Below, in pieces: positions 1 through 9,138 of a stretch of DNA of 64,000 bases. The stretch's first letter is position 1; every line of letters begins with the position of its first letter. Both the position numbers and the translations under genes were made by a program. The notes beneath the pieces were generated by a model. That model searched no databases, was not told the DNA's origin, and saw nothing but the letters and a program-made list of their open reading frames with translations. Origin of the DNA: Lactiplantibacillus pentosus (GTDB lineage Bacteria > Bacillota > Bacilli > Lactobacillales > Lactobacillaceae); assembly GCF_003641185.1 (NCBI RefSeq), contig NZ_CP032757.1:2046001-2110000 (forward strand), given 5' to 3'.

Positions 1-214
1 GCGGGTTTCCCGGGCTAGAAGAAGACTCGTATTTGAAATTGCGCAGTGATCTTCTGCGTGAGTTCAAATCGATGTCCGCCCTGTTCCAGCGTTGTCAGCC
101 AGCCCCGGAGGTCGGACTAAGACAATCACCGGCAGACGAACAACAATCTGCCCAATCGGCACGTTTCAATCATGATTCATGACAACTAATTAGCATGATA
201 TGTTCAGCTTGAGC
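1..214 (+). repeat. Dispersed foldback repeat, copy A (right end only)
   Basis: Non-coding. From base 1 it is almost identical to 28081 onward in copy B, including the hairpin with arms ATTTGAA and TTCAAAT, the segment ending in CGTTGTCAG, and the terminal CATGATTCATGAC. The window opens inside the element, so its left part is unseen. The right end runs up to the ribosome binding site of the kinase gene at 235. Loop bases of the hairpin differ from B while the stem is kept. Confidence 0.8.
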
Positions 215-234
215 TTTGTTAGGAGGTTCTTTTG

Positions 235-1077
235 ATGCAATTAACAACAAAATGGTTAGCGCAACTGCCCGTGTCCGAGATCACCCGCGCCATTCCAGTC
301 AGTGGTGGTGATATTAACGCCGCGATTCGAATCGAGACGGCGGACCAGTCGTATTTTTTGAAGGTCCAACCACAGCGCGATGAACGCTTTTTTGCCCATG
401 AAATCGCTGGGTTACGTTTACTAGGTGCTGTCATCACCACCCCACAAGTGATTGCCACCGGGACGATTGACGATGATGGCTACCTATTGCTCAGTTGGTT
501 AGACTCTGGTACTGGTAGTCAGTACGCCCTCGGTCAAGCCGTTGCGGCCGTTCACCAGCAGCATCAAGCACAATTTGGTCTCGACCATGACTTTACATTC
601 GGAAAGCTCCCCAAAATTAATCATTGGCAGTCCGATTGGGCCACTTTTTACACGGAACAACGCTTAGATGTATTAGTCAAGTTGGCTTCACAGAACCACT
701 TGTGGTCTACAAATCGTGAACACCATTATCAACGGCTCCGCCAAGAACTACTAGCAGACCCTTACATGCATCAAGTTCAGCCGAGCCTATTACACGGTGA
801 TTTATGGTCCGGCAATTATCTGTTTACGTCGACAGGCACCCCGGCGTTGATTGACCCAGATGTCTTTTATGGTGACCGTGAGATGGATCTCGCAATGACG
901 ACCATTTTCGGTGGCTTCAATGAAGATTTTTATCATGGCTATCAAGCAGCCTATCCATTAGCTCCTGGTAGTCAGCAGCGACTGCCACGCTACCAGCTAT
1001 ACTACTTGCTCGCACACCTCAACTTGTTTGGTGAGACCTATGGACCGGCCGTGGACCACATTCTAGACCAATACTAG
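235..1077 (+). CDS. Fructosamine kinase family protein
   Basis: A 280-residue protein of the fructosamine/ketosamine-3-kinase family, which phosphorylates sugar groups attached to amines so that glycated proteins or metabolites can be repaired. The N-lobe has SYFLKVQP with the expected ATP-binding Lys near residue 40. The catalytic loop HGDLWSGNYL lies near residue 186 and the metal-binding IDPDVFYGDREMDLA near residue 206, as in aminoglycoside phosphotransferase folds. Start chosen at the ATG at 235 because AGGAGG lies 8 bases upstream; a TTG three bases earlier is too close. It stands alone and converges on the HAD gene. The substrate is not known from sequence. Confidence 0.85.
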   Translation: MQLTTKWLAQLPVSEITRAIPVSGGDINAAIRIETADQSYFLKVQPQRDERFFAHEIAGLRLLGAVITTPQVIATGTIDDDGYLLLSWLDSGTGSQYALGQAVAAVHQQHQAQFGLDHDFTFGKLPKINHWQSDWATFYTEQRLDVLVKLASQNHLWSTNREHHYQRLRQELLADPYMHQVQPSLLHGDLWSGNYLFTSTGTPALIDPDVFYGDREMDLAMTTIFGGFNEDFYHGYQAAYPLAPGSQQRLPRYQLYYLLAHLNLFGETYGPAVDHILDQY

Positions 1078-1144
1078 CTGTAGCGTGATTCAACTTGCCT
1101 ACACTGCCATCACCGTCAACCGACACGAGCATCATCTCAACAGG

Positions 1145-1200
1145 AAAAGCCCCGTCACCAGCATCCCATGTGAAATGTTGCTAGTAACGAGGCTTTTATA
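1145..1200. terminator. Bidirectional terminator between convergent genes
   Basis: Arms AAAAGCCCCGT (1145-1155) and ACGAGGCTTTT (1187-1197) pair at 10 of 11 positions and are flanked by A and T runs on the two sides, so the hairpin can end transcripts from both the kinase gene and the HAD gene. Confidence 0.7.
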
Positions 1201-1236
1201 CTGGCCTATTCAACCGAGCTGCATAATAGGCATCAT

Positions 1237-1860
1237 TTAGCGGACCAGTGGTAATAACTCATTTAAATTGGTAACTTGAACCTCAGGCGTACTAGTCACA
1301 TGGATCAGCCGGTCAATATCAAACAAGTAGCCGGCAATGCCAGCGTTGTGGCCCGCATCAATATCCAAGTTACGGTCACCTACCATGACTGCTTGTCGGC
1401 GGTCAACTTGGTGCTTATCTAATAAATAATTCAGCGCAGCGGGATCTGGTTTGCGTGGAAAGGGCTGCGCGGCAGTGACTGCATCCGTAAAATACTGTGC
1501 CAATCCTGCTTCTTGTAGGTAAACTTGGGCCTGTTCATTCCGATGGGTCATCAAATAGTTATGACCACCGACTGCGACGACGCGTTCCAGGACGGCCTGA
1601 GCACCATCAAACGCAGCTGGATGTTGTTGCAATTGCGGTTCAAAACGTTGATAACCCGCCCGCAGTTCATGCCAGTCCCAGCCATATTGCTTGGCCACGG
1701 TCCGTTCAGCATAACCGACGGACTGTTGCCGCATTAATTGATAAGTTGCTTCAGCGGTAATCGTGCCCCCTAATTCAGTCACTGCCCGCTGAAAGGCTTT
1801 GACCATTGCCGGGTACGTATCCAGCAAAGTTCCGTCTAAGTCCCATAAAAATTCGCGCAT
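1237..1860 (-). CDS. HAD-superfamily hydrolase (phosphoglycolate phosphatase-like)
   Basis: A 207-residue haloacid dehalogenase phosphatase. Motif I is DLDGTLLDT at residues 6-14, with the nucleophile Asp and the acid/base Asp; motif III is the Lys of KPDPAAL; motif IV is MVGDRNLDIDAG. A helical cap sits between motifs I and II, as in Gph/PGP-like subfamily members. Upstream in-frame ATGs exist, but AGGAGG lies just before the ATG at 1860. It follows dtd by about 70 bases and may be cotranscribed with it. Its substrate cannot be told from sequence. Confidence 0.85.
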   Translation of the reverse strand: MREFLWDLDGTLLDTYPAMVKAFQRAVTELGGTITAEATYQLMRQQSVGYAERTVAKQYGWDWHELRAGYQRFEPQLQQHPAAFDGAQAVLERVVAVGGHNYLMTHRNEQAQVYLQEAGLAQYFTDAVTAAQPFPRKPDPAALNYLLDKHQVDRRQAVMVGDRNLDIDAGHNAGIAGYLFDIDRLIHVTSTPEVQVTNLNELLPLVR

Positions 1861-1932
1861 GATTCTCCTCCTAAAATTAGTTGGGTGACGCAAAAAGCCG
1901 AAAGTACCGTAATTGGTCTTTCAGCTTAATGG

Positions 1933-2379
1933 TTAGCGTTGGTCCGTATCGTAACAAATCGTCACGGGACCATCATTCGTTAATGACACTTGCATATCAG
2001 CACCGAATTCCCCAGTTGCCACTTGAACCCCACCGGCAGCAAGTTGTTGATTGAATGTATCATACAATTTGCTAGCAGTATCAGGATCACCTGCATCCGT
2101 AAAACTCGGGCGATTGCCGTGGCGCGTGTCCGCATAGAGCGTAAATTGCGAAATCGATAAAATGGCGCCACCAACTTGTTGGACATTTAGGTTCAGCTTA
2201 CCCGCATCATCACTAAAAATCCGCAAGTTCAAAATTTTGTGGGTCAGATAGTCGAGTTCGGCCTGGCCGTCACCATCTTCAAATCCCACTAATAGCACTA
2301 GACCGTGGTCAATGGCCCCTTTAACCTGGCCATCAATCGTGACTTGAGCTTGTCGTGCGCGTTGAACAACTACTCGCAT
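1933..2379 (-). CDS. dtd: D-aminoacyl-tRNA deacylase
   Basis: A 148-residue DTD homologue that hydrolyses D-amino acids wrongly attached to tRNA (for example D-Tyr-tRNA), protecting translation. Both family signatures are present: [11 protein letters not shown] near residue 78 and the C-terminal TNDGPVTI with the Gly-cisPro element. Length is normal for bacterial DTD. AGGAGG lies 5 bases before the ATG. The gene follows rel by 9 bases, the usual rel-dtd arrangement of Firmicutes, so it is almost certainly cotranscribed with it. Confidence 0.95.
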   Translation of the reverse strand: MRVVVQRARQAQVTIDGQVKGAIDHGLVLLVGFEDGDGQAELDYLTHKILNLRIFSDDAGKLNLNVQQVGGAILSISQFTLYADTRHGNRPSFTDAGDPDTASKLYDTFNQQLAAGGVQVATGEFGADMQVSLTNDGPVTICYDTDQR

Positions 2380-2388
2380 TGTAACCTC

Positions 2389-4656
2389 CTAAAACATCTT
2401 CCGTTCGACGACGTAAACATCTTGAACATTTTTCAGGCTATCCACGATTCGTTGCAAGTGCTCGAGATTTCGAACGCCCAACGAAACGCTAATAATCACC
2501 ATCTTGTTATGGTCAACTTTCCCATTGACGTTCGTTAAGAACTTGGTGTGATTATTGATAACCTTCAAAACATCATTCAACATGCCATTGCGGTTATACC
2601 CTTGAATCTCGAGGTCGGAATTATAATTAGTCCGGTCACCCTCAGGATTTTCCCATTCCACGTCAATCAAGCGCTCGCCATTTGCTTCGGCGCTCTTGAC
2701 GTTTGGACAGTCGACCCGGTGAACGGAGACCCCGCGACCCTTGGTAATATAACCGACGATGTCATCACCCGGAATTGGCGAACAACAGTGGCTCAGGCGA
2801 ACCAGCAAGTTGTCGACACCCTGGATAATGACCCCGCCTGAAGAAGAAACTTTTTGACGTTTACGTTCTTGTTTCTCCTGTTCTTCATGCTGCTGGTCTT
2901 TCGACTTCTTCTTGGTCGAAGATTCGGTTGAATCAGCCAGAATCGCTTCTTCTCGTTCACGTTGACGGGTTGCTTCCCGCTCTTTGCGCACATCACTCGT
3001 TAAACGATTGGCGATTCCCACAGGTTGAATGTCACCAAAGCCCAGGGCAGCAAATAAGTCGTCTTCGCCCGAATAATGCATTTTCTGTGCGACCGCGGTC
3101 ATCTTTTCCTTGGTCATGACTTCTTTGGGGTTGAATTCTAAATCACGTAGCTGCTTTTCGAGCATCTCGCGACCTGAAATAATATTTTCTTCCCGATCAG
3201 CATTCCGGAAGAATTGCTTGATTTTATTACGGGCCCGGCGCGTATAAACTAACTTCTGCCAGTCACGACTAGGACCAGTCGAACTAGTCGACGTTAGAAT
3301 ATCAACAATGTCACCGTTCTTGATCTGATAATCCAACGGCACGATTTTACCATTGACCTTGGCACCAGTCGTATGATTGCCGACTTCGGTGTGAATCGAA
3401 TAAGCCATATCGAGTGGTCCAGCACCCTTTGGTAATTCAGTCACATCACCCTTAGGCGTAAACGCGTAGACCCGGTCACTGAAGAGGTCGCCTTTGACGC
3501 CTTCCATAAAGTCGGCGGCGTCCTTACTTTCGTCCTGTAATTCGATAATTTCCTTAACCAGGTTCAACTTGTTACCAGATTGTGTTTCTTGAACCTCGTC
3601 ACGCTTACCTTCCTTATAAGCCCAGTGTGCCGCAACCCCATATTCAGCCACACGGTGCATTTCAAAGGTCCGGATTTGGATTTCCAACGGTTTGCCTTCT
3701 GGACCGACAACTGTCGTATGCAACGATTGGTACATGTTGGCTTTTGGCATCGCAATGTAGTCCTTAAAACGACCAGGCATGGGTTTCCACTGCGTATGAA
3801 TCGCACCAAGCACCGCATAACAGTCCTTGATGGAATCAACGACCACCCGAATCGCCAACAAATCATAAAGTTGACTAAATTGCTTGTGCTTGTCACGCAT
3901 CTTTTTATAAATCGAATAGATATGCTTCGGCCGGCCATAAATCTCCGCCTCAGGCAATTCCAAGTCATGGAGCGCCTTTTGAATATCCTGAATGGCGATC
4001 TCAATGTATTTTTCGCGGTCTTCGCGCCGTGAATTCATCAGATGAACGATTCGATAGTACTGTTGAGGGTTCAAGTATCTTAAGGAAATATCTTCTAGTT
4101 CCCATTTAATCGTACTAATCCCTAAGCGGTCTGCGATTGGCGCGTAAATTTCCAAGGTTTCATTGGCGATTCGCCGTTGCTTATCAGGACGTAAATGTTG
4201 CAATGTCCGCATATTGTGTAACCGGTCTGCCAATTTGACGATCATCACACGAATATCCTTGGACATCGCAAGCAACAGTTTCCGGTGATTTTCAGCCAGC
4301 TGTTCCTTATTCGACTTGTAACGAATCTTACCAAGCTTCGTGACGCCATCGACAATCACGGCAACATCATGGCCGAACAATTCTTCGACGTCACCTAACG
4401 TTACACCGGTGTCTTCAACGACATCGTGCAAGAAACCCGACGCCACCGTTTCTGGATCCATTTTTAACTCGGCTAAAATTCCAGCAACCTGAATCGGGTG
4501 CATAATATACGGCTCACCTGATTGGCGATACTGATCCTTATGCACGTAGGTTGCAAAATCACACGCACGTTTAACCAGTGCCACGTGATCACTATTCATA
4601 TACTCTTGGACCATGTCCAGGACATCCTGAGCAGTCCATGTAGGCTGTTTGGGCAT
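2389..4656 (-). CDS. rel: Bifunctional (p)ppGpp synthetase/hydrolase
   Basis: Long RelA/SpoT homologue (755 residues) that makes (p)ppGpp from ATP and GDP/GTP on starved ribosomes and degrades it otherwise. Order of domains: HD hydrolase with FLHDVVEDT near residue 75, synthetase with YSIYKKM and MYQSLHTTV (about 245-310), TGS with FTPKGDVTELPKG near 395, a zinc-finger-like Cys stretch (LSHCCSPIPGD) and a C-terminal ACT/RRM domain. Both catalytic halves look intact, so it should be bifunctional. An in-frame ATG lies 57 bases upstream, but the ATG at 4656 begins the conserved part and has a GGTG motif. A terminator precedes the gene. Confidence 0.95.
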   Translation of the reverse strand: MPKQPTWTAQDVLDMVQEYMNSDHVALVKRACDFATYVHKDQYRQSGEPYIMHPIQVAGILAELKMDPETVASGFLHDVVEDTGVTLGDVEELFGHDVAVIVDGVTKLGKIRYKSNKEQLAENHRKLLLAMSKDIRVMIVKLADRLHNMRTLQHLRPDKQRRIANETLEIYAPIADRLGISTIKWELEDISLRYLNPQQYYRIVHLMNSRREDREKYIEIAIQDIQKALHDLELPEAEIYGRPKHIYSIYKKMRDKHKQFSQLYDLLAIRVVVDSIKDCYAVLGAIHTQWKPMPGRFKDYIAMPKANMYQSLHTTVVGPEGKPLEIQIRTFEMHRVAEYGVAAHWAYKEGKRDEVQETQSGNKLNLVKEIIELQDESKDAADFMEGVKGDLFSDRVYAFTPKGDVTELPKGAGPLDMAYSIHTEVGNHTTGAKVNGKIVPLDYQIKNGDIVDILTSTSSTGPSRDWQKLVYTRRARNKIKQFFRNADREENIISGREMLEKQLRDLEFNPKEVMTKEKMTAVAQKMHYSGEDDLFAALGFGDIQPVGIANRLTSDVRKEREATRQREREEAILADSTESSTKKKSKDQQHEEQEKQERKRQKVSSSGGVIIQGVDNLLVRLSHCCSPIPGDDIVGYITKGRGVSVHRVDCPNVKSAEANGERLIDVEWENPEGDRTNYNSDLEIQGYNRNGMLNDVLKVINNHTKFLTNVNGKVDHNKMVIISVSLGVRNLEHLQRIVDSLKNVQDVYVVERKMF

Positions 4657-4693
4657 TTTATCACCACGACTTCCACAAGATTCTATTTGATAA

Positions 4694-4728
4694 AAGGCAC
4701 GCGAGGTTCCCACCCGACGTGCCTTGAC
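4694..4728 (-). terminator. Terminator upstream of rel
   Basis: On the minus strand GGCACG pairs with CGTGCC around a second stem GGGT/ACCT, followed by TTTTATC. It lies just after the membrane protein gene and before rel, so rel probably needs its own promoter or read-through. Confidence 0.65.
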
Positions 4729-4735
4729 AACCGTT

Positions 4736-5071
4736 TTAACGCAAACTTGCGCGGGGACCAGTTAACCCGTATGCTAAGTAGGATATGCCTAAATCAACTA
4801 ATGCTAAATAATAGACATAGGTTGGGAAAAACAAGTACAGCCCAACAAAGCAGCCGACTGGAAATAACCAGACGAGCCAACCAGTACGTGCGGTACGGCG
4901 AATTTGCCAACCCACCATGGCAGCTAACAGGAAATCGACGACAAAGAGTAGCCAAACGATTTGATGAAAACGACTGACACTTAAGAGTTTCAGTAACCAT
5001 GGTAATACGATTCCAACGACAAGCGCAATCAGCCAATACTGGCCATTAAACTTACGAAACTTTTCCGTCAA
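4736..5071 (-). CDS. Small integral membrane protein, unknown function
   Basis: A 111-residue hydrophobic protein that I do not recognise. Three or four membrane helices can be seen: residues about 13-30, 38-55, 65-80 and 84-103, separated by short basic turns such as RRTARTG. No catalytic motif is visible. The start is a TTG preceded by GGGAG. It sits between rsmE and rel and is followed by a hairpin terminator, so it may be the last gene of a prmA-rsmE transcript, 70 bases after rsmE. Confidence 0.7.
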   Translation of the reverse strand: MTEKFRKFNGQYWLIALVVGIVLPWLLKLLSVSRFHQIVWLLFVVDFLLAAMVGWQIRRTARTGWLVWLFPVGCFVGLYLFFPTYVYYLALVDLGISYLAYGLTGPRASLR

Positions 5072-5141
5072 ACTAACTCCCTCGCTTACGCTTTATTGCC
5101 AAATGACTATGATTATTAATTGTACACCACCGACCATAAAA

Positions 5142-5894
5142 TTACACTAGTTCGCACCAAAAAGAAACACTACTTAACAAGTAAAGTGGCGCAGTTTCGG
5201 CACGCATGATCCGTGGTCCTAATCCGACTGGGGTCATCCCGGCCGCTTCTAGCTGCTCAACTTCTTGCGGTGCCAAGCCACCTTCAGGCCCAAAAATCGC
5301 CAGTAGTCGCTGCGGCGCCGTCATGTGCTTCAAAGTTTGGACCAACCGGCTGCTTTCACCCTGCTTGGCGGACTCTTCCCAGGCAACAACGCCCTGGTCA
5401 TAAGTCACGTGGGCCAGCACGCTCGTTAGGTCAGCTTCATATTGAACAGTCGGGATCATGGTTCGATGCGATTGTTCAGCCGCACCCTGGGCAATTTTCG
5501 CCAGCCGGGCTAATTTGCGTTCGCGTTTATTCGGCGCCCACTTGGCAACCGTCCACAAACTATCAAAAAACACGAAGGCGCTCGCGCCGAGCTCAGTTCC
5601 CCGTTGCACGATCTGCTCGGGTTTATCGCCCTTCGACAGGCCACAGGCAATCGTGACTGGTACCGGTAATTCAACCTGAGGCGTTGTCACTGCGGTAATC
5701 TTAGCGACCGCCGTTTGGCCAGTGGTACTTTGCAACGTCGCAATCACGACTTGATGTGCGTCAGTCACAAATTCAGCCGCGTCGCCGGGTTGTGCCCGCA
5801 TGACTTTAACCCAATGCTTGACCGTATCGCCGTCAATCGTGAAGGCCTGACCAACGCGCGCGTCGATTGGGGCGTTTAAAAAATATCGTTGCAT
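5142..5894 (-). CDS. rsmE: 16S rRNA (uracil1498-N3)-methyltransferase
   Basis: A 250-residue SPOUT-family methyltransferase that modifies U1498 in the decoding region of 16S rRNA. The N-terminal PUA-like part starts MQRYFLNAP. The C-terminal trefoil knot carries AIFGPEGGLAPQEVE near residue 197 and LGPRIMRAETA, which bind S-adenosylmethionine. It lies 11 bases after prmA, the usual prmA-rsmE pair of Firmicutes, so both are probably expressed together. Confidence 0.93.
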   Translation of the reverse strand: MQRYFLNAPIDARVGQAFTIDGDTVKHWVKVMRAQPGDAAEFVTDAHQVVIATLQSTTGQTAVAKITAVTTPQVELPVPVTIACGLSKGDKPEQIVQRGTELGASAFVFFDSLWTVAKWAPNKRERKLARLAKIAQGAAEQSHRTMIPTVQYEADLTSVLAHVTYDQGVVAWEESAKQGESSRLVQTLKHMTAPQRLLAIFGPEGGLAPQEVEQLEAAGMTPVGLGPRIMRAETAPLYLLSSVSFWCELV

Positions 5895-5905
5895 GCTCGT
5901 CCTCG

Positions 5906-6856
5906 CTAATCTTCGTCCGTTGGCAGATAAGCCACAATACCGTGCCAGTCGCCCATCTGCGTGTGTTGTGCAATTTGGAAACCAGCATCCGTCAACGCTG
6001 TTAGGACCGTTTGGAACTTATCATCAATAATTCCAGAGGTAATGAAATAACCGCCCCGTTTTAAGTTCTGACGAGCTTGTGGCACCAGTGGAATGATGAT
6101 TTCAGCTAAAATATTTGCGACAATAATATCTGCTTGTGTGTCGATGCCAGCCAACAAGTCATTGGCGGCAACCTTCACGTCTTTGGCAACTGGATTCAAA
6201 TCAAGATTGGTTTGTGCGGAAGCAACAGCGACGTCATCTAAGTCATAAGCTTCGACAGCGCCGACTCCCATGGCCTTGGCCGCGATACTTAACACGCCAG
6301 AACCCGTACCGACATCAATCAAGTGCTCACCACCGTTAATGACGGTCTCTAGGGCTTGCAGGCAGAGCTTAGTGGTCGGATGAGTCCCCGTCCCAAACGC
6401 CCGACCAGGATCGAGCCGTAAGACGAGTTCGCCGGATTGTGCAGGTTGATAGTCTTCCCAGCTCGGCACGATCGTCAAATACCGCGTCACCCGTACAGGA
6501 TGGTAATATTTTTTCCACGCCGTTGCCCAGTCTTCATCAGACAGCGCCGTCATGCTTACCTCGTTGGGAGCCGGATTTAGGCCAAAATCGCTCAACTGGC
6601 TCACGCGTTGTTTGATCGTTGGCAGAATTTCAGGCACGAACACCGTCTCGGGATAATAGGCCGAAACCTGTGCGCCGCTGGTGACATGGGGAATGGTATC
6701 CAGGTCGATAATTTCACCATACCGATCGGGTTTTAAATTCTGATAATCCAAAGCGTCATCAATTTTGACACCACTGGCTCCAGCTTCCATCAAAATATTC
6801 GAAACCGCCTCAACGGCTTCGTTGGAAGTACTAACGGTTACTTCAGTCCATTTCAT
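5906..6856 (-). CDS. prmA: Ribosomal protein L11 methyltransferase
   Basis: A 316-residue PrmA that trimethylates ribosomal protein L11. An N-terminal substrate-binding region is followed by a Rossmann methyltransferase with [13 protein letters not shown] near residue 178 and the NILAEII stretch near residue 245; [13 protein letters not shown] precedes motif I as in the family. Start at 6856 because AAGGAG lies 10 bases upstream and MKWTEV is the usual family N-terminus; an in-frame ATG 30 bases earlier is ignored. Confidence 0.93.
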   Translation of the reverse strand: MKWTEVTVSTSNEAVEAVSNILMEAGASGVKIDDALDYQNLKPDRYGEIIDLDTIPHVTSGAQVSAYYPETVFVPEILPTIKQRVSQLSDFGLNPAPNEVSMTALSDEDWATAWKKYYHPVRVTRYLTIVPSWEDYQPAQSGELVLRLDPGRAFGTGTHPTTKLCLQALETVINGGEHLIDVGTGSGVLSIAAKAMGVGAVEAYDLDDVAVASAQTNLDLNPVAKDVKVAANDLLAGIDTQADIIVANILAEIIIPLVPQARQNLKRGGYFITSGIIDDKFQTVLTALTDAGFQIAQHTQMGDWHGIVAYLPTDED

Positions 6857-7114
6857 AAATGACGTGCTCCTTTTGTGTGATTTCATTTTAGTGAATTACG
6901 GTGATGCGTTTTAGGTTGAATATTTGCACACTTTGCGACTAATTTTGAATTAAAGGCAATGGCGCGCCTGTTTTGATTACTTTGGCGAGAGCGTCTGGAT
7001 GTCCCAGAAAATAGATTTGATTGCATCACACAAACTTCAGCTCAAGCCACAATCTTGGGTCACTCACTCAAACGGCCAAGACTCCCTAAACAGCCGCATT
7101 TCCCATCAGCAACA

Positions 7115-7144
7115 ATTATATAACAAGCACAAACCGTTTGACAA
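7115..7144 (-). promoter_or_regulatory. Probable sigma-A promoter upstream of prmA
   Basis: On the minus strand TTGTCA (7139-7144), an 18-base spacer and TATAAT (7115-7120). It would give a leader of about 250 bases before prmA; the glycosylase gene ends just upstream of it. Confidence 0.55.
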
Positions 7145-7150
7145 TCGGGC

Positions 7151-7783
7151 TTACTGCCAGCCATGGGTGTGTGAGTCAATCGTTTTCCGGCCAATTTTAG
7201 ACACAAACGGATTGCCAGCAACGTAGAACCGCAACGGCGCACTGGTCCATTCCGCCTTATTAACGATGCCAATTCGGGGTGACTTAATAATTTGACGTGG
7301 CTGCCGGACATGGTCTAAATCTAGCGAGAGCGTCGCCTTTTGCAACGGCTGGCCGTTCAACGTTTTATCCAAACCTAGTGCCTGCATCAATTTCCCTGGT
7401 CCGTTGGTCAAATTAGCCAGTGGAACGGGCCGATTGTGTTGCATCTGCTCGACGCCGCTAGCTGGTTCAATTCCCCGAATCAGCACACATTCGGGCGTGC
7501 CAGCTACTTGGGTCACGAGATTCAGCAAATACAACGCGCGCATTTGATAAATGTAAATCGTCCCTGCTGGTTGCCACAGGGCGCGGTTACGGGCCGTCTG
7601 GTGATTTTGATAAGCGTGCGCCCCGGCATCGTTGGCGCCCAAATACGCCTCAGTCTCGGTAATCCACGCCGTTAACGGTCCACTCGTGGTTTGCAGCCGC
7701 AACTGCTTACCGAGTAAAGCGGCCGCGATTTCAGTCGTTGGCCGCGAGCTTAAAAAAGATTGCATCCGATTTGTCATCATCAT
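7151..7783 (-). CDS. 3-methyladenine DNA glycosylase (AAG/MPG family)
   Basis: A protein of about 210 residues that excises alkylated purines to start base excision repair. Family features visible: LLGKQL near the N-terminus, the catalytic region ITETEAYLGANDAGAHA with the general-base Glu, GTIYIYQMRALYLLN, and LTNGPGKLMQALG near residue 127. The start is uncertain: several ATGs (7783, 7780, 7777) follow a GTG at 7798 and no clear ribosome binding site favours one. It is a monocistronic-looking gene on the minus strand. Confidence 0.88.
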   Translation of the reverse strand: MMMTNRMQSFLSSRPTTEIAAALLGKQLRLQTTSGPLTAWITETEAYLGANDAGAHAYQNHQTARNRALWQPAGTIYIYQMRALYLLNLVTQVAGTPECVLIRGIEPASGVEQMQHNRPVPLANLTNGPGKLMQALGLDKTLNGQPLQKATLSLDLDHVRQPRQIIKSPRIGIVNKAEWTSAPLRFYVAGNPFVSKIGRKTIDSHTHGWQ

Positions 7784-7903
7784 TAATAGCGGGGACACGC
7801 TGTCGGTTATGCTGGGCCTTCATGACCTGGCTAGCCAGTCGCAAACCAGCGACATGGGTGGTCTCCCGTCGTTCTCCTTTCTAGTAAATATTGGCCTCTA
7901 TAT

Positions 7904-7940
7904 CGAAAACGGGGCTGGTGCTAAATTACACCAGTCCCGT
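7904..7940 (-). terminator. Terminator of the small basic-protein gene
   Basis: Minus-strand hairpin with arms ACGGGACTGGTG and CACCAGCCCCGT (one mismatch) followed by TTTTCG, placed just after the 96-residue gene. Confidence 0.75.
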
Positions 7941-7952
7941 CTTCAAGTTAAC

Positions 7953-8243
7953 TTAGTCATCATTCGTGGCTTTTTTCGTTAAATGCTTGTTCAAATACTT
8001 GATCATATCCGCTTCGTGCTTAAAAATTCGTGGATGCTTTTGTTTATGCAGACGGACGGCGATCTCGTTAATCTTAACGCGCCCAGTCCAAGTATGGCTG
8101 TACTTAACGACCACCCGATTATTACGATGATCCTTACCGAATTTCAACACGTAAACGCTGTCTGGCACCATCAGCGGTCTAATATATGTTTTATCGTAGT
8201 CATAATGTATTGATCGCAGAAACTGTTTCGTGCGTTTTAACAT
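7953..8243 (-). CDS. Small basic protein, unknown function
   Basis: A 96-residue protein rich in Lys, Arg and His that I do not recognise. It has no signal peptide or membrane segment, so it is likely cytosolic; the high positive charge would suit nucleic acid or membrane-surface binding, which is only a guess. Coding is supported by GGAGAG about 8 bases before the ATG and by a good terminator after the stop. It is divergent from the gene at 8501, with an AT-rich intergenic stretch between them. Confidence 0.75.
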   Translation of the reverse strand: MLKRTKQFLRSIHYDYDKTYIRPLMVPDSVYVLKFGKDHRNNRVVVKYSHTWTGRVKINEIAVRLHKQKHPRIFKHEADMIKYLNKHLTKKATNDD

Positions 8244-8280
8244 GTCGTCGATCTCTCCTTCACAACGTGAAATTGATTAA

Positions 8281-8336
8281 ATAATAAATTAATTAATTAA
8301 TTGTCGCTACGTTTTATTTCTAACCTTAATTATAGC
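8281..8336 (-). promoter_or_regulatory. AT-rich divergent promoter region
   Basis: A run of TTAATTAA repeats at 8288-8302 lies next to a minus-strand TATAAT (about 8325-8330) 80 bases before the basic-protein gene. The -35 element is poor. Confidence 0.4.
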
Positions 8337-8500
8337 AGACTTTAAACAGACAGTGTATCAATTTGCGGTTGGTTTGGCAAGAAAACCGCCTAAAATCCTA
8401 ATATTTTCTCAAAGCGTGGTCGCTTGGTTTTCGGTGCTTCAGGGATATGGTAAAATATTAATAAATCAGTCAGGTTATCAATATTGAGGGGGATTTACTG

Positions 8501-8791
8501 ATGGTACTAATTGAAAGAATTTATCGGCGCGGGCACGAACCGTTGACCAGTGTCGACCAAATCGAAAAATTTGAAACCAGCGACGGCTACGTGACACCTA
8601 ACGAAGTGTTAGCACGCGAAATTGGTGCGGATAGCGAGAACTGTTTCTATAAAAATCAAGAAGGCAAACGTAAAAAAGTCGTCGCCACTAAAGATGATCA
8701 AGGTGTCTGGCATATGCAAACCATCGGGACAACCGATCCGACCACGGACGGTCTATTACAGTTGCCACACATGCAAGATATTTGGGGTTAG
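8501..8791 (+). CDS. DUF3892-like small protein
   Basis: A 96-residue soluble protein resembling the short DUF3892 family: an initial beta-strand region, a GYVTPNEVLAREI segment, a central ENCFYKNQEGKRKKVV and a C-terminal DGLLQLP, where that family usually has an Asn-Leu-Leu-Leu-Pro-like ending. Function is unknown. GAGGGGG lies 8 bases before the ATG and a strong terminator follows. It is a single-gene transcript divergent from the gene at 8243. Confidence 0.7.
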   Translation: MVLIERIYRRGHEPLTSVDQIEKFETSDGYVTPNEVLAREIGADSENCFYKNQEGKRKKVVATKDDQGVWHMQTIGTTDPTTDGLLQLPHMQDIWG

Positions 8792-8825
8792 CGTTATTTG
8801 CTAATTAAATCGGACATTTGGATTA

Positions 8826-8859
8826 GCCGCTGGCAGGTTTTGAACTGCTGGCGGTTTTT
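8826..8859 (+). terminator. Terminator of the DUF3892-like gene
   Basis: Arms GCCGCTGGCAG (8826-8836) and CTGCTGGCGGT (8845-8855) pair along 11 positions with some G-T wobbles, followed by TTTTT. Confidence 0.8.
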
Positions 8860-8925
8860 GTTTGTGTTCGTGCTATAGCCTACATTATTTTTTATTAAAT
8901 TCTTATTTATTTACGATAACTATAT

Positions 8926-8934
8926 TGATATAAT
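8926..8934 (+). promoter_or_regulatory. Extended -10 promoter of the lipoprotein gene
   Basis: TGATATAAT at 8926-8934 fits the extended -10 (TG, one base, TATAAT). It would give a leader of about 195 bases. The rest of 8860-9138 holds nothing I recognise. Confidence 0.5.
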
Positions 8935-9138
8935 TTAAATGCAAAATTGTTCATTCGATTGATTATCTACATACGCGTCTTCTACCTTGCCAGCAAACAT
9001 TATCTCTGCCGGTTCGATATCATCGACGCAACAATACGCTTGACCAGCTAGGACGTCACTAAAAGCTAACTGTTTGGTTAGATTTATCACATACCGGGGA
9101 ACCAATTTGGGGAAATACATTTATTGGAGGAGTTTCAT

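Noticed and set aside
4694..4728. GGGTGGGAACC on the minus strand before rel resembles a T-box core
   Set aside because: It lies inside the loop of a simple terminator; the specifier stem, the exact TGGNACC core and a second terminator are absent.
8935..9120. 61-codon minus-strand frame with protein-like composition
   Set aside because: No ribosome binding site, and it covers the probable leader of the lipoprotein gene on the other strand.
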